Shown in pieces: positions 1 through 5,664 of a DNA stretch of 7,941 bases. The translations under genes and the position numbers were made by a program. Source of the DNA: an uncultured Oscillospiraceae bacterium. Its GTDB lineage: Bacteria; Bacillota; Clostridia; Oscillospirales; Oscillospiraceae. The notes beneath the pieces are model-generated. The model was not told where the DNA came from, searched no databases, and worked only from the letters and a program-made list of their open reading frames with translations. Location: positions 1-7,941 of the forward strand of contig CAJUSG010000072.1 of assembly GCA_910589085.1 (NCBI GenBank), read 5' to 3'. The first letter of the stretch is position 1. Each line of letters starts with the position of its first letter.

Positions 1-125
1 TCTACCGGCTGGAGAAGATCAAAAAGCTCACCGGCCTGGACCTGCGGGAGTTCGATGATGCCATTACCTTTAAGGTGGCCCTGATGGTCAAGAAGTATCT
101 GATTTCCCGGGGAATTGAATCTTAA
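1..125 (+). CDS. PucR/CdaR-type transcriptional regulator, C-terminal end (partial)
   Basis: The frame starting at base 3 gives about 40 residues ending at TAA 123-125; the gene begins outside the window. The visible stretch opens with YRLEKIKKLTGLDL, followed by a hydrophobic helix around KVALMVKKYL. This matches the end of the C-terminal helix-turn-helix domain of PucR/CdaR/SdaR regulators, which typically runs NTLRYRLERIEELTGLDL and then a leucine-rich helix. Such proteins are cytoplasmic DNA-binding activators, often of purine, sugar-acid or amino-acid catabolism. The effector cannot be judged because the sensor part is missing. The stop codon lies 4 bases before the hairpin at 130-160. 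On this strand that hairpin has no T-tract after it, so it would be a weak terminator for this gene. Family assignment from about 40 residues is reasonable but not certain. Confidence 0.7.
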   Translation, partial: YRLEKIKKLTGLDLREFDDAITFKVALMVKKYLISRGIES

Positions 126-160
126 AAAACAAGCGGCAGGGGATTGCACCCTGCCGCTTG
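124..160 (-). terminator. Intrinsic terminator of the leftward broken gene
   Basis: A perfect 12-bp stem pairs 130-141 with 149-160 around a 7-base loop. On the - strand it is followed directly by six T (bases 129-124). It lies just after the stop codon of the leftward gene at 167. On the + strand the bases after the hairpin (atcatatta) are not a T-tract, so termination should mainly serve the - strand. It overlaps the stop codon of the regulator fragment converging from the left. Confidence 0.85.
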
Positions 161-166
161 ATCATA

Positions 167-597
167 TTACCAATAGATGTCTTTGGCCCAATCGTTAAAT
201 TTTTCATAATCAACAAAGGAGCCATTCTCCGTTAATGCAGGTGCGCCCTCCCCGCTAATCGTAATGATCCAATGACGTCCACTTTTTGCTGCGCACGTAT
301 ATTCAATCACAGGCTCCACAAGCGCCTTCCGATGTCCATTTGTGTCGCCACCTCCCATAGCAATAACTTCAGTCATAAAATCATTATAAAGATCATTCAG
401 CCGAACATGGGAGAAAGAAACTGTAAGATCCTTCGCACGAATCAGCATATACTCCTCCATCGCATCAATGGGTACCCATTCCAACTCATTGAGCCCCTCA
501 GCCCGGTGGGCACGTCGGTGAAGGTGGCTTCGGCCCCGAAGACGGGGATGCACAGCACCAGGCTCAGAGCCAGAAAAAGTAGGAGTGATTTTTTATA
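167..597 (-). pseudogene. Broken gene for a small exported protein (signal peptide and body in different frames)
   Basis: Reading leftward, codons 594-508 encode KK followed by a strongly hydrophobic stretch (SLLLFLALSLVLCIPVFG), then AEATFTDVP. This is a convincing signal peptide followed by a segment like the start of an S-layer homology repeat (FTDVP). That frame hits TGA at 444-442. It has no ATG, GTG or TTG after the upstream in-frame TAG; the sequence reads ccctat followed by six A, as if the G of an ATG had been lost. The body lies in another frame, from about LNELEWVPIDAMEEY (near base 493) to TAA at 167, ending in KFNDWAKDIYW. An open frame from an ATG at 553 exists, but its first 20 residues are arginine-rich out-of-frame sequence. 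The internal Met at 460 has no good ribosome site. I do not recognise the body. Bases 170-480 are visibly AT-richer than the neighbours. Two assembly errors would be the alternative explanation. Confidence 0.6.
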
Positions 598-631
598 GGG
601 GATATATCCTTCCTCTGTTTTCTATAGGGCA

Positions 632-660
632 ATTATACCACGGCCTTCCGGTGAAGGCAA
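632..660 (-). promoter_or_regulatory. Extended -10 sigma-A-type promoter for the broken leftward gene
   Basis: On the - strand, TTGCCT (660-655) is followed after 17 bases by TATAAT (637-632), with TGG directly before the -10 as an extended element. Transcription would start near 625. A ribosome site, AGAGGAAGG, follows about 11 bases before the place where a start codon would be expected (597). The spacer contains a 6-bp hairpin (643-648 with 653-658), which could be chance or an operator. The -10 is a perfect consensus, so the broken gene is probably still transcribed. Confidence 0.7.
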
Positions 661-687
661 GGCGGGTGCAGGAGAATTAAAAAGCCC

Positions 688-716
688 TTGCCATTTCCCG
701 GGGAATGAGTTACAAT
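688..716 (+). promoter_or_regulatory. Candidate upstream promoter P1 of the ftsEX operon
   Basis: TTGCCA (688-693), a 17-base spacer and TACAAT (711-716) match sigma-A promoter spacing, five of six bases in the -10. Transcripts would begin near 723 and give ftsE a leader of about 170 bases. The -10 is covered by the GTTACA repeat at 709-725, so a protein bound there would be expected to block this promoter. The assignment rests on consensus match only. Confidence 0.45.
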
Positions 717-725
717 ATGGTTACA
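709..725 (-). promoter_or_regulatory. WalR (YycF)-like binding site, direct hexamer repeat
   Basis: On the - strand the sequence is TGTAAC, five bases (CATAT), TGTAAC. This fits the published WalR consensus TGTWAH-N5-TGTWAH in every defined position. WalRK (VicRK) is the essential Firmicute two-component system for cell-wall hydrolase genes; it controls pcsB in Streptococcus pneumoniae, the hydrolase that works with FtsEX. Here the site lies between the leftward promoter and the rightward ftsEX promoters. It overlaps the -10 of P1 and sits about 66 bases upstream of the P2 -35. Which gene it serves, and whether it activates or represses, cannot be told from sequence. Confidence 0.5.
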
Positions 726-790
726 AAGATGACAAAATAGTTAAAAATGGATGGCGGGCTGCATAAAAAAGATTGTTCACGGATTAGATA

Positions 791-819
791 TTTACTTCAC
801 GGCTGATCTGTGGTACACT
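791..819 (+). promoter_or_regulatory. Promoter P2 of the ftsEX operon (extended -10)
   Basis: TTTACT (791-796), a 17-base spacer and TACACT (814-819), with TG at 811-812 forming an extended -10, give a plausible sigma-A promoter starting near 826. The leader of about 70 bases carries a small GC-rich hairpin (857-861 with 865-869) just before the ribosome site GGGGAGGAG (877-885). Two copies of TTCACGG (776-782 and 796-802), 20 bases apart, flank or touch the -35. Confidence 0.55.
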
Positions 820-896
820 GAATAATTGGTAGTCCCCGGCCTTAGGCAGAGAGAAACCGCCCCGGGCGGAAATGTTGGGGAGGAGCGGAGCGCGCT

Positions 897-1586
897 ATGA
901 TACGTCTCATAGATGTATATAAAGAATATGACAATGGCACAAAGGCCCTGAAGGGGGTCAGCGTACGGATTGACGATGGAGAGTTTGTCTTTTTGGTGGG
1001 CCCTTCCGGTTCCGGCAAGTCCACGCTGATTAAGCTGATTACCGCAGAGATCGCCCCCACTGAGGGCCGGGTGATGGTTAACGGCTTCAATCTGAACAGC
1101 ATCACCCCCCGGCAGGTGCCCCACATGCGCCGCACGTTGGGGGTTATCTTCCAGGATTTCCGGCTGATTGAGAAAAAGACGGTATATGAGAATCTGGCCT
1201 TCGCCATGCGGGCCATCGGGGCCTCCAACCGGGAGCTGCGCCGGCGCATCCCCTATGTCTTGCAGCTGGTGGGGCTGGAGCAGAAGGGGGACCGCTACCC
1301 CGGCGAGATATCCGGCGGAGAGCAGCAGCGGGTGGCCATTGCCCGGGCGCTGGTGAACAACCCCAGCATGATTATTGCCGACGAGCCCACAGGCAATCTG
1401 GATCCCCAGCGCTCCCTGGAGATCATGATGCTTCTGGAGCGCATCAACGAGCTGGGCACCACCGTTCTGGTGGTCACCCACGAGAAGAATCTGGTCAACC
1501 GCTTTGCCAAACGGGTGGTTGCCATTGAAAACGGACGGATCATCAGCGACGAGACAGGTGGTTACTACAATGTCGAGAAGATTTGA
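897..1586 (+). CDS. ftsE: FtsE, cell-division ABC transporter ATPase subunit
   Basis: This 229-residue protein has the usual FtsE length and all ABC ATPase motifs. Walker A GPSGSGKST is at 35-43, the Q-loop glutamine at 86 in VIFQDFRL, the signature SGGEQQR at 139-145, Walker B IIADEP at 159-164 with catalytic Glu163, D-loop NLD at 167-169 and H-loop His195. The IFQDFRLIEKKTVYENLAF stretch and the ADEPTGNLDP end are typical of FtsE rather than of general exporters. FtsE is cytoplasmic, pairs with FtsX, and uses ATP hydrolysis to trigger peptidoglycan hydrolases outside the cell rather than to move a substrate. The ATG follows GGGGAGGAG by 11 bases. The 3' end overlaps ftsX by 17 bases, suggesting translational coupling. 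All catalytic residues are present. Confidence 0.96.
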   Translation: MIRLIDVYKEYDNGTKALKGVSVRIDDGEFVFLVGPSGSGKSTLIKLITAEIAPTEGRVMVNGFNLNSITPRQVPHMRRTLGVIFQDFRLIEKKTVYENLAFAMRAIGASNRELRRRIPYVLQLVGLEQKGDRYPGEISGGEQQRVAIARALVNNPSMIIADEPTGNLDPQRSLEIMMLLERINELGTTVLVVTHEKNLVNRFAKRVVAIENGRIISDETGGYYNVEKI

Positions 1587-2469
1587 CGCGGGATATTACA
1601 TCAGCGAGGGCTTTCATTCCATTTTTACCCACGGTTTTATGTCCTTTGCCGCCGTGTGCATGATTGTGGCCTGTCTGCTGATTATGGGCTCCTTTACCCT
1701 GCTGGCGGTGAACCTGGACAACACACTGGGCGACCTGGAGAATGAAAACGAGATGCTGGTCTACATAGAGAGCAGCCTCAGCGAAGAGGAGGCCCGGGCG
1801 CTTCAGCCCACCCTGTCGCAGGTGGAAAATGTGGCGCAGCTCACCTTTGTCACCCGGGAGGCGGCGCTGAAGGACTTCAAGGCCAAGCATGAGAACAACG
1901 CCGCCCTCATGGACGACCTGCCCGACGATACCCTCCGGCACCGCTACCGGGTCCACGTGGTGGACATCGAGCGGATGGCCGAGACCCAGGCGGCCCTGGA
2001 GGCGGTGGAGGGGGTAGGCGAGGGCAATGTCCGCGCCGCCATTGATATCGCCGACGGCTTTGTGCTGGTGCGCAATATCGCCACCGGTGTGGCTATGGTA
2101 CTGGTGGGCATTCTGCTGGTGATCTCTCTGTTCATCATCGCCAACACCATCAAGCTGGCCACCTTCTACCGCCGGGAGGAGATCGCGATCATGAAGATGT
2201 GCGGCGCCACCGATGGCTTTATTGAGTGGCCCTTTGTGGTGGAAGGGATGATTCTGGGCCTGTCCGGCGCGCTGATCGCCTTTCTGGCCCAGTGGGGACT
2301 GTATCAGATGGTGGCCAAGCTGGCCATTCAGGGCAACGGCCTGTCACTGGTGAATATGCTCAGCTACAGTTCTATGGCTGCCACCATCCTGGCGGTGTTC
2401 TGCGCCGTGGGCGCCGTTATCGGCGTGGGCGGGTCGCTGCTGGCCATTCGGAAATTCTTACAGGTATAG
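1570..2469 (+). CDS. ftsX: FtsX, cell-division ABC transporter permease subunit
   Basis: The protein has 299 residues in FtsX order: a short cytoplasmic N-terminus, a membrane helix at about 24-47, a large external domain at about 48-168, then three helices at about 173-195, 222-247 and 268-292. The cytoplasmic stretch after helix 2, FYRREEIAIMKMCGAT (199-214), is the conserved FtsX motif that contacts FtsE. The external loop is the part that, in other Firmicutes, binds the coiled coil of the partner hydrolase. I chose ATG 1570 because AGGTGG (1556-1561) precedes it by 8 bases and the protein then starts MSRRFDAGYYISEGF, like other FtsX. An in-frame start at 1504 would add 22 residues translated from inside ftsE and is unlikely. 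The start overlaps the ftsE end. Confidence 0.95.
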   Translation: MSRRFDAGYYISEGFHSIFTHGFMSFAAVCMIVACLLIMGSFTLLAVNLDNTLGDLENENEMLVYIESSLSEEEARALQPTLSQVENVAQLTFVTREAALKDFKAKHENNAALMDDLPDDTLRHRYRVHVVDIERMAETQAALEAVEGVGEGNVRAAIDIADGFVLVRNIATGVAMVLVGILLVISLFIIANTIKLATFYRREEIAIMKMCGATDGFIEWPFVVEGMILGLSGALIAFLAQWGLYQMVAKLAIQGNGLSLVNMLSYSSMAATILAVFCAVGAVIGVGGSLLAIRKFLQV

Positions 2470-2481
2470 GGAGGTCACGGT

Positions 2482-2583
2482 ATGAAGCGGCAGAAGAGAC
2501 AGAGGATTATGATGTCGGTACTGGCGGGCTTTTTGGCGTTTTTAATGCTGTTGCCCATTCTGGCCAACATTTTGATCCGGTGA
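2482..2583 (+). CDS. Small single-pass membrane protein (33 residues) between ftsX and the hydrolase gene
   Basis: An ATG at 2482 lies 7 bases after a strong ribosome site GGGAGG (2469-2474) that overlaps the ftsX stop. The frame runs to TGA 2581-2583, 13 bases before the next start. The product begins with a very basic segment, MKRQKRQR (1-8), followed by one hydrophobic stretch of about 22 residues (roughly 10-31, containing VLAGFLAFLMLLPILANILI) and a terminal arginine. That pattern predicts one inner-membrane helix with the N-terminus inside; there is no obvious signal peptidase site. I do not recognise it. Its position inside a tight operon and its own ribosome site support translation. 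It could be a small FtsEX-associated subunit, or a leader whose translation couples ftsX to the hydrolase; both are inference. Confidence 0.65.
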   Translation: MKRQKRQRIMMSVLAGFLAFLMLLPILANILIR

Positions 2584-2596
2584 GCGGAGGGGCGCG

Positions 2597-3856
2597 ATGA
2601 AAAACAGAGGAACATTTCTCCGCCGGGTGTTGGGTCTGGCGCTGGTGCTGGCTATGCTGCTGCCCCTGGCGGGGAACGGCATTGTTCTGGAGTCCTCCGC
2701 TGTCACCCAGGCGCAGATCGATGCGCTGAAAGGGGATGCCAACGGCCTTGCCGCCCAGCGCAAGGATATCCAGAATCAGATCAAGGCCCTGCAATCGGAC
2801 AAAAATGAAGCCTTGGCCAAGCGGGATCTTTTGGAGAAGCAGATCTATTTGGTCCAGCAGGAGATCAACAACATAAATGCCCAGCTGACCATGTATGGGG
2901 AGCTGATTCAGCAGAAGGCGGGGGAGCTGGCTCAGGCGGAGGCGGACGAGGCCGCCCAGTTCGACCTGTTCTGCCGCCGTATGCGGTCTATGGAGGAGCA
3001 GGGGGAGGTATCCTACTGGTCCATCCTCTTTTCCTCCAGCAGCTTTAGTGAGATGCTTGACAACTATATGATGATTGAGGAGATCATCCAGTACGACAAC
3101 AGCGTCGTGGAGGCGCTCCAAGCCCTTCAGGAGAAGGTAGCCGCTGACAAGGCGGAGCTGGAGGAGGCCAAGGCGGGTCAGGAGGAGGCCAAGAAGCAGC
3201 AGGAGGCCGCGCAGGCCAATCTGAAGACCCAGGAGAACGAGCTGGACGCCTTGATTGAGGAGATCAACGACCGGGAGGACGAGCTGGAGGCCAAGGAGAA
3301 GGACCTGAAGGTGTCCGCCCAGAAGCTGGACAGCGAGATCAAGCGGCTGGAGCGTGAGATGGCCGCTCAGATCTCCCAAGTGAAGAGCGAATCGGGATTC
3401 CTCTGGCCCCTGTCCTCCAATCGAAACATCCTGTCCTCCCTCTATGCCGGACGGCTGGACCCCATCACCGGGAAGCCGGACAGCCACACCGGCATTGATA
3501 TCCCCGCCCCTAAGAATACCCCAATTCTGGCGGCCAAGAGCGGCGTGGTGGTCACCTCCATTAAGGGCAGCGGCAGCTACTGGTCCTATGGCAACTATGT
3601 GCTCATTGCCCACAGCGACGGCACCAGCACCCTCTATGCCCACATGGAGAAGCGAAATGTGAGCAAGGGACAGGTGGTCAAGCAGGGGGATGTGGTGGGC
3701 TATGTGGGCACCACCGGCCGGTCCACCGGCAACCACCTCCACTTCGAGGTCCGTGTCAACGGCAACCGAAGGGACCCGCTGGACTACTTTAAGGATATGC
3801 CCCTTTATTTCCGCAGCGGAGGCAAGACCAAGGCCATGTGGGGATGGATGGGATAA
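2597..3856 (+). CDS. Exported coiled-coil M23 peptidase, probable FtsEX-activated peptidoglycan hydrolase (EnvC/CwlO/PcsB-like)
   Basis: This 419-residue protein starts with a signal peptide (basic MKNRGTFLRR, hydrophobic core 11-25, likely cleavage near SSA at 33-35). A long alpha-helical, Gln/Glu/Lys-rich coiled coil follows in two parts (about 36-120 and 165-265), interrupted by a short globular stretch with SSSSFSEMLDNYMMIEEI (146-163), as in PcsB/CwlO/EnvC-type proteins. The C-terminal domain (about 268-400) is a LytM/M23 metallopeptidase. Zinc ligands are His297 and Asp301 in HTGID and His382 in HLH; the other catalytic histidines are His349 (LYAHM) and His380. Because all these residues are present it should be an active endopeptidase cutting wall cross-link peptides, unlike EnvC, which lacks the zinc site. 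GGAGG (2586-2590) precedes the ATG by 6 bases. Placement after ftsEX makes it the likely partner. No wall-binding domain is seen. Confidence 0.9.
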   Translation: MKNRGTFLRRVLGLALVLAMLLPLAGNGIVLESSAVTQAQIDALKGDANGLAAQRKDIQNQIKALQSDKNEALAKRDLLEKQIYLVQQEINNINAQLTMYGELIQQKAGELAQAEADEAAQFDLFCRRMRSMEEQGEVSYWSILFSSSSFSEMLDNYMMIEEIIQYDNSVVEALQALQEKVAADKAELEEAKAGQEEAKKQQEAAQANLKTQENELDALIEEINDREDELEAKEKDLKVSAQKLDSEIKRLEREMAAQISQVKSESGFLWPLSSNRNILSSLYAGRLDPITGKPDSHTGIDIPAPKNTPILAAKSGVVVTSIKGSGSYWSYGNYVLIAHSDGTSTLYAHMEKRNVSKGQVVKQGDVVGYVGTTGRSTGNHLHFEVRVNGNRRDPLDYFKDMPLYFRSGGKTKAMWGWMG

Positions 3857-3861
3857 CACAG

Positions 3862-3894
3862 ACGGCTCTCCTTTTTCCGGAGAGCCGTGTTTTT
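3862..3894 (+). terminator. Terminator of the ftsEX-hydrolase operon
   Basis: A perfect 10-bp stem (3862-3871 with 3879-3888), a 7-base loop and five T at 3890-3894 start 5 bases after the hydrolase stop codon. This is a standard intrinsic terminator and separates the operon from the transporter gene. Confidence 0.93.
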
Positions 3895-3907
3895 GCCCGG
3901 AAAAAAC

Positions 3908-3936
3908 TTGCAATCTGTCCTGTCCTGGGGTATGAT
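3908..3936 (+). promoter_or_regulatory. Promoter of the SulP transporter gene
   Basis: TTGCAA (3908-3913), 17 bases, and TATGAT (3931-3936) match sigma-A consensus closely, just after the preceding terminator. The start would be near 3943, giving a leader of about 30 bases that contains the ribosome site AAGGAG (3958-3963), 8 bases before the ATG. No operator-like repeat is clear, apart from a short TGTCC tandem in the spacer. Confidence 0.75.
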
Positions 3937-3971
3937 GGAAAAGTACCTCATAGAGGGAAGGAGAGAGCCTG

Positions 3972-5621
3972 ATGAGAGAACTGACACCCCAGCTGATACA
4001 TTCTTTAAAACACTATTCCAAACAAGATTTTACCAAAGACCTGATCTCAGGCGTAATCGTGGCCATTATTGCCCTGCCCCTGTCGATTGCCCTGGCGTTG
4101 GCCTCGGGGGTGTCGCCGGAGCAGGGTCTGTATACCGCCATAGTGGCCGGCTTCCTGATCTCCGCTCTGGGCGGGAGCAAGGTGCAGATTGCCGGACCTA
4201 CTGCCGCCTTTGCCACGATTGTGGCGGGTATTGTGGCCAAAAACGGCATGGAGGGGCTGGCAGTGGCCACCGTTCTGGCGGGGATTATGCTCATATTGAT
4301 GGGTGTGCTGCGTATGGGCAGCATGATTAAATTCATTCCCTACACCATTACCACCGGCTTTACCGCCGGTATTGCCGTGACCATCCTCATCGGTCAGCTG
4401 AAGGACTTCTTTGGCCTCACCTTTACCCGCGCTCCGGTGGAGACGATGGAGAAGGTGGAGGAGGTGGCGCGCACCTTCCACACCGCCAACTGGACCGCCG
4501 CGGGGATAGGCTGTCTGGCCCTGGCCATTTTGATTTTTTGGCCCAGAGTATTTAAAAAGGTGCCTGCCTCGCTGATTGCGGTGATTGTTACAGCGGGGGC
4601 GGTAAAGCTGCTTTCCCTGCCGGTAAATACCATCGGAGACCTGTATACCATCTCCAGCGCCCTGCCCCGGTTTGCCCTGCCGGCAGTGTCATATGACACC
4701 GTGGCGGCGGTGCTGCCCGACGCGTTTACCATCGCCGTGCTGGCTGCCATTGAGTCTCTGCTGTCCGCCGTGGTGGCCGACGAGATGATCGGCGCCCGGC
4801 ACAATTCCAACATGGAGCTGGTGGCCCAGGGGGTGGGCAACGCCGCATCCGCCCTCTTTGGAGGAATCCCAGCCACCGGGGCCATCGCCAGAACAGCGGC
4901 CAACATTAAAAACGGGGGGCGCTCCCCTGTGGCCGGCATGGTACATGCCCTGGTCCTGCTTCTGGTGCTGGTGCTGCTCATGCCCTACGCCGCGCTGATC
5001 CCCATGCCCTGCATCGCCGCCATTTTGTTCCAGGTGGCCTACAACATGAGCGGCTGGCGGACGGTGACCCAGGTCGTTCAACACTCCCCCAAGAGCGACG
5101 TTGCCGTACTGGTGGCCACCTTTCTGCTCACCGTGGTGTTCGACCTGGTGGTGGCCATCGCCGTGGGACTGTCCTTGGCTTGTCTGCTGTTTATGAAGCG
5201 CATGGCCGATGTGGCTGTGGTCAAGGAGTGGGACTATGTGGAGGACACCGGGGATGACCAGGGCCGGCTGAAGCCGGTTCCGGCCCATGTGATGGTGTTT
5301 GAAATCACTGGCCCCATGTTTTTCGGCGCGGCAGACAAAATTCCCCATATTGAGCGCAATACCGGCCGCAGTGTGCTGATCCTGCGGATGCGCTCTGTGC
5401 CGGCTATGGATATCACCGCGCTCAACGGTCTGCGCCGGCTCTATGAGGAGTGCCGGGACAAGGAGATCAAGGTGCTGTTTTCCCATGTGAATGAACAGCC
5501 TATGTCAGTGTTTAAGAAATCCGGCATGTACGATTTGGCGGGGGAGGACAGCTTCGTTCCCAATATTGACGCGGCTCTGGAGCGGGCGGCGGAGCTGGGG
5601 GAGCGGAAGTCTCCGGCGTGA
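3972..5621 (+). CDS. SulP-family anion transporter with C-terminal STAS domain
   Basis: The 549-residue protein has the SulP/SLC26 layout: a membrane domain of many helices (about 22-408) and a cytoplasmic STAS domain (about 435-545). Family hallmarks include ALPLSIALALASGVSPEQGLY (34-54), with IAGPTAAFATIVAG (73-86) in the substrate-site region. ESLLSAVVADEMIG (261-274) and a GGIPATGAIARTAANIKNGG stretch (297-316) are also conserved. Bacterial members carry sulfate, bicarbonate, dicarboxylates or other anions, often with sodium or protons. The substrate cannot be assigned from sequence, and there are no sulfate-assimilation or carbonic anhydrase genes nearby to help. The STAS core reads LRMRSVPAMDITAL (471-484). 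The gene stands alone between its own promoter and terminator. The ATG at 3972 is set by AAGGAG 8 bases upstream. Family certain, substrate open. Confidence 0.93.
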   Translation: MRELTPQLIHSLKHYSKQDFTKDLISGVIVAIIALPLSIALALASGVSPEQGLYTAIVAGFLISALGGSKVQIAGPTAAFATIVAGIVAKNGMEGLAVATVLAGIMLILMGVLRMGSMIKFIPYTITTGFTAGIAVTILIGQLKDFFGLTFTRAPVETMEKVEEVARTFHTANWTAAGIGCLALAILIFWPRVFKKVPASLIAVIVTAGAVKLLSLPVNTIGDLYTISSALPRFALPAVSYDTVAAVLPDAFTIAVLAAIESLLSAVVADEMIGARHNSNMELVAQGVGNAASALFGGIPATGAIARTAANIKNGGRSPVAGMVHALVLLLVLVLLMPYAALIPMPCIAAILFQVAYNMSGWRTVTQVVQHSPKSDVAVLVATFLLTVVFDLVVAIAVGLSLACLLFMKRMADVAVVKEWDYVEDTGDDQGRLKPVPAHVMVFEITGPMFFGAADKIPHIERNTGRSVLILRMRSVPAMDITALNGLRRLYEECRDKEIKVLFSHVNEQPMSVFKKSGMYDLAGEDSFVPNIDAALERAAELGERKSPA

Positions 5622-5625
5622 CCAT

Positions 5626-5664
5626 AAAAGCGGCAGCTGACCGATTGCCAGCTGCCGCTTTTTT
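5626..5664. terminator. Shared bidirectional terminator between the SulP gene and rqcH
   Basis: A perfect 14-bp stem pairs 5626-5639 with 5649-5662 around a 9-base loop. On the + strand the right arm ends in six T (5659-5664); on the - strand the left arm ends in four T. It begins 5 bases after the transporter stop codon. On the other side, the rqcH stop (TAA, 5665-5663) directly abuts the stem, so one hairpin can stop both converging transcripts. Confidence 0.92.

Noticed and set aside
272..598. + strand 108-codon frame across the broken leftward gene
   Set aside because: It lies antisense to the promoter-signal peptide-terminator unit on the - strand, lacks a ribosome site and shows no domain.
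643..658. 6-bp hairpin between the -35 and -10 of the leftward promoter as an operator or terminator
   Set aside because: It is short, with no T-tract on either strand. A 6-bp inverted repeat is too common to call without conservation.
856..869. GC-rich hairpin in the ftsE leader as a riboswitch or attenuator
   Set aside because: It has a stem of only 5 bp and no T-tract, no alternative pairing was found, and the leader is too short for a known riboswitch.
2226..2600. + strand open frame overlapping the end of ftsX in another frame
   Set aside because: It covers the FtsX membrane helices and the small ORF out of frame, has Gly/Arg-rich shadow composition, and has no ribosome site.
2507..3913. 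Long open frame on the - strand opposite the hydrolase gene (about 468 codons)
   Set aside because: Its residues are mirror-image leucine/glycine/histidine-rich sequence produced by GC-rich codons of the real coiled-coil gene. It has no recognisable domain and no ribosome site, while the + strand frame has full M23 motifs.
4394..5486. Overlapping - strand open frames opposite the SulP gene
   Set aside because: The + strand protein carries clear SulP and STAS motifs; the opposite frames are histidine/glycine- or serine/alanine-rich shadows without motifs.
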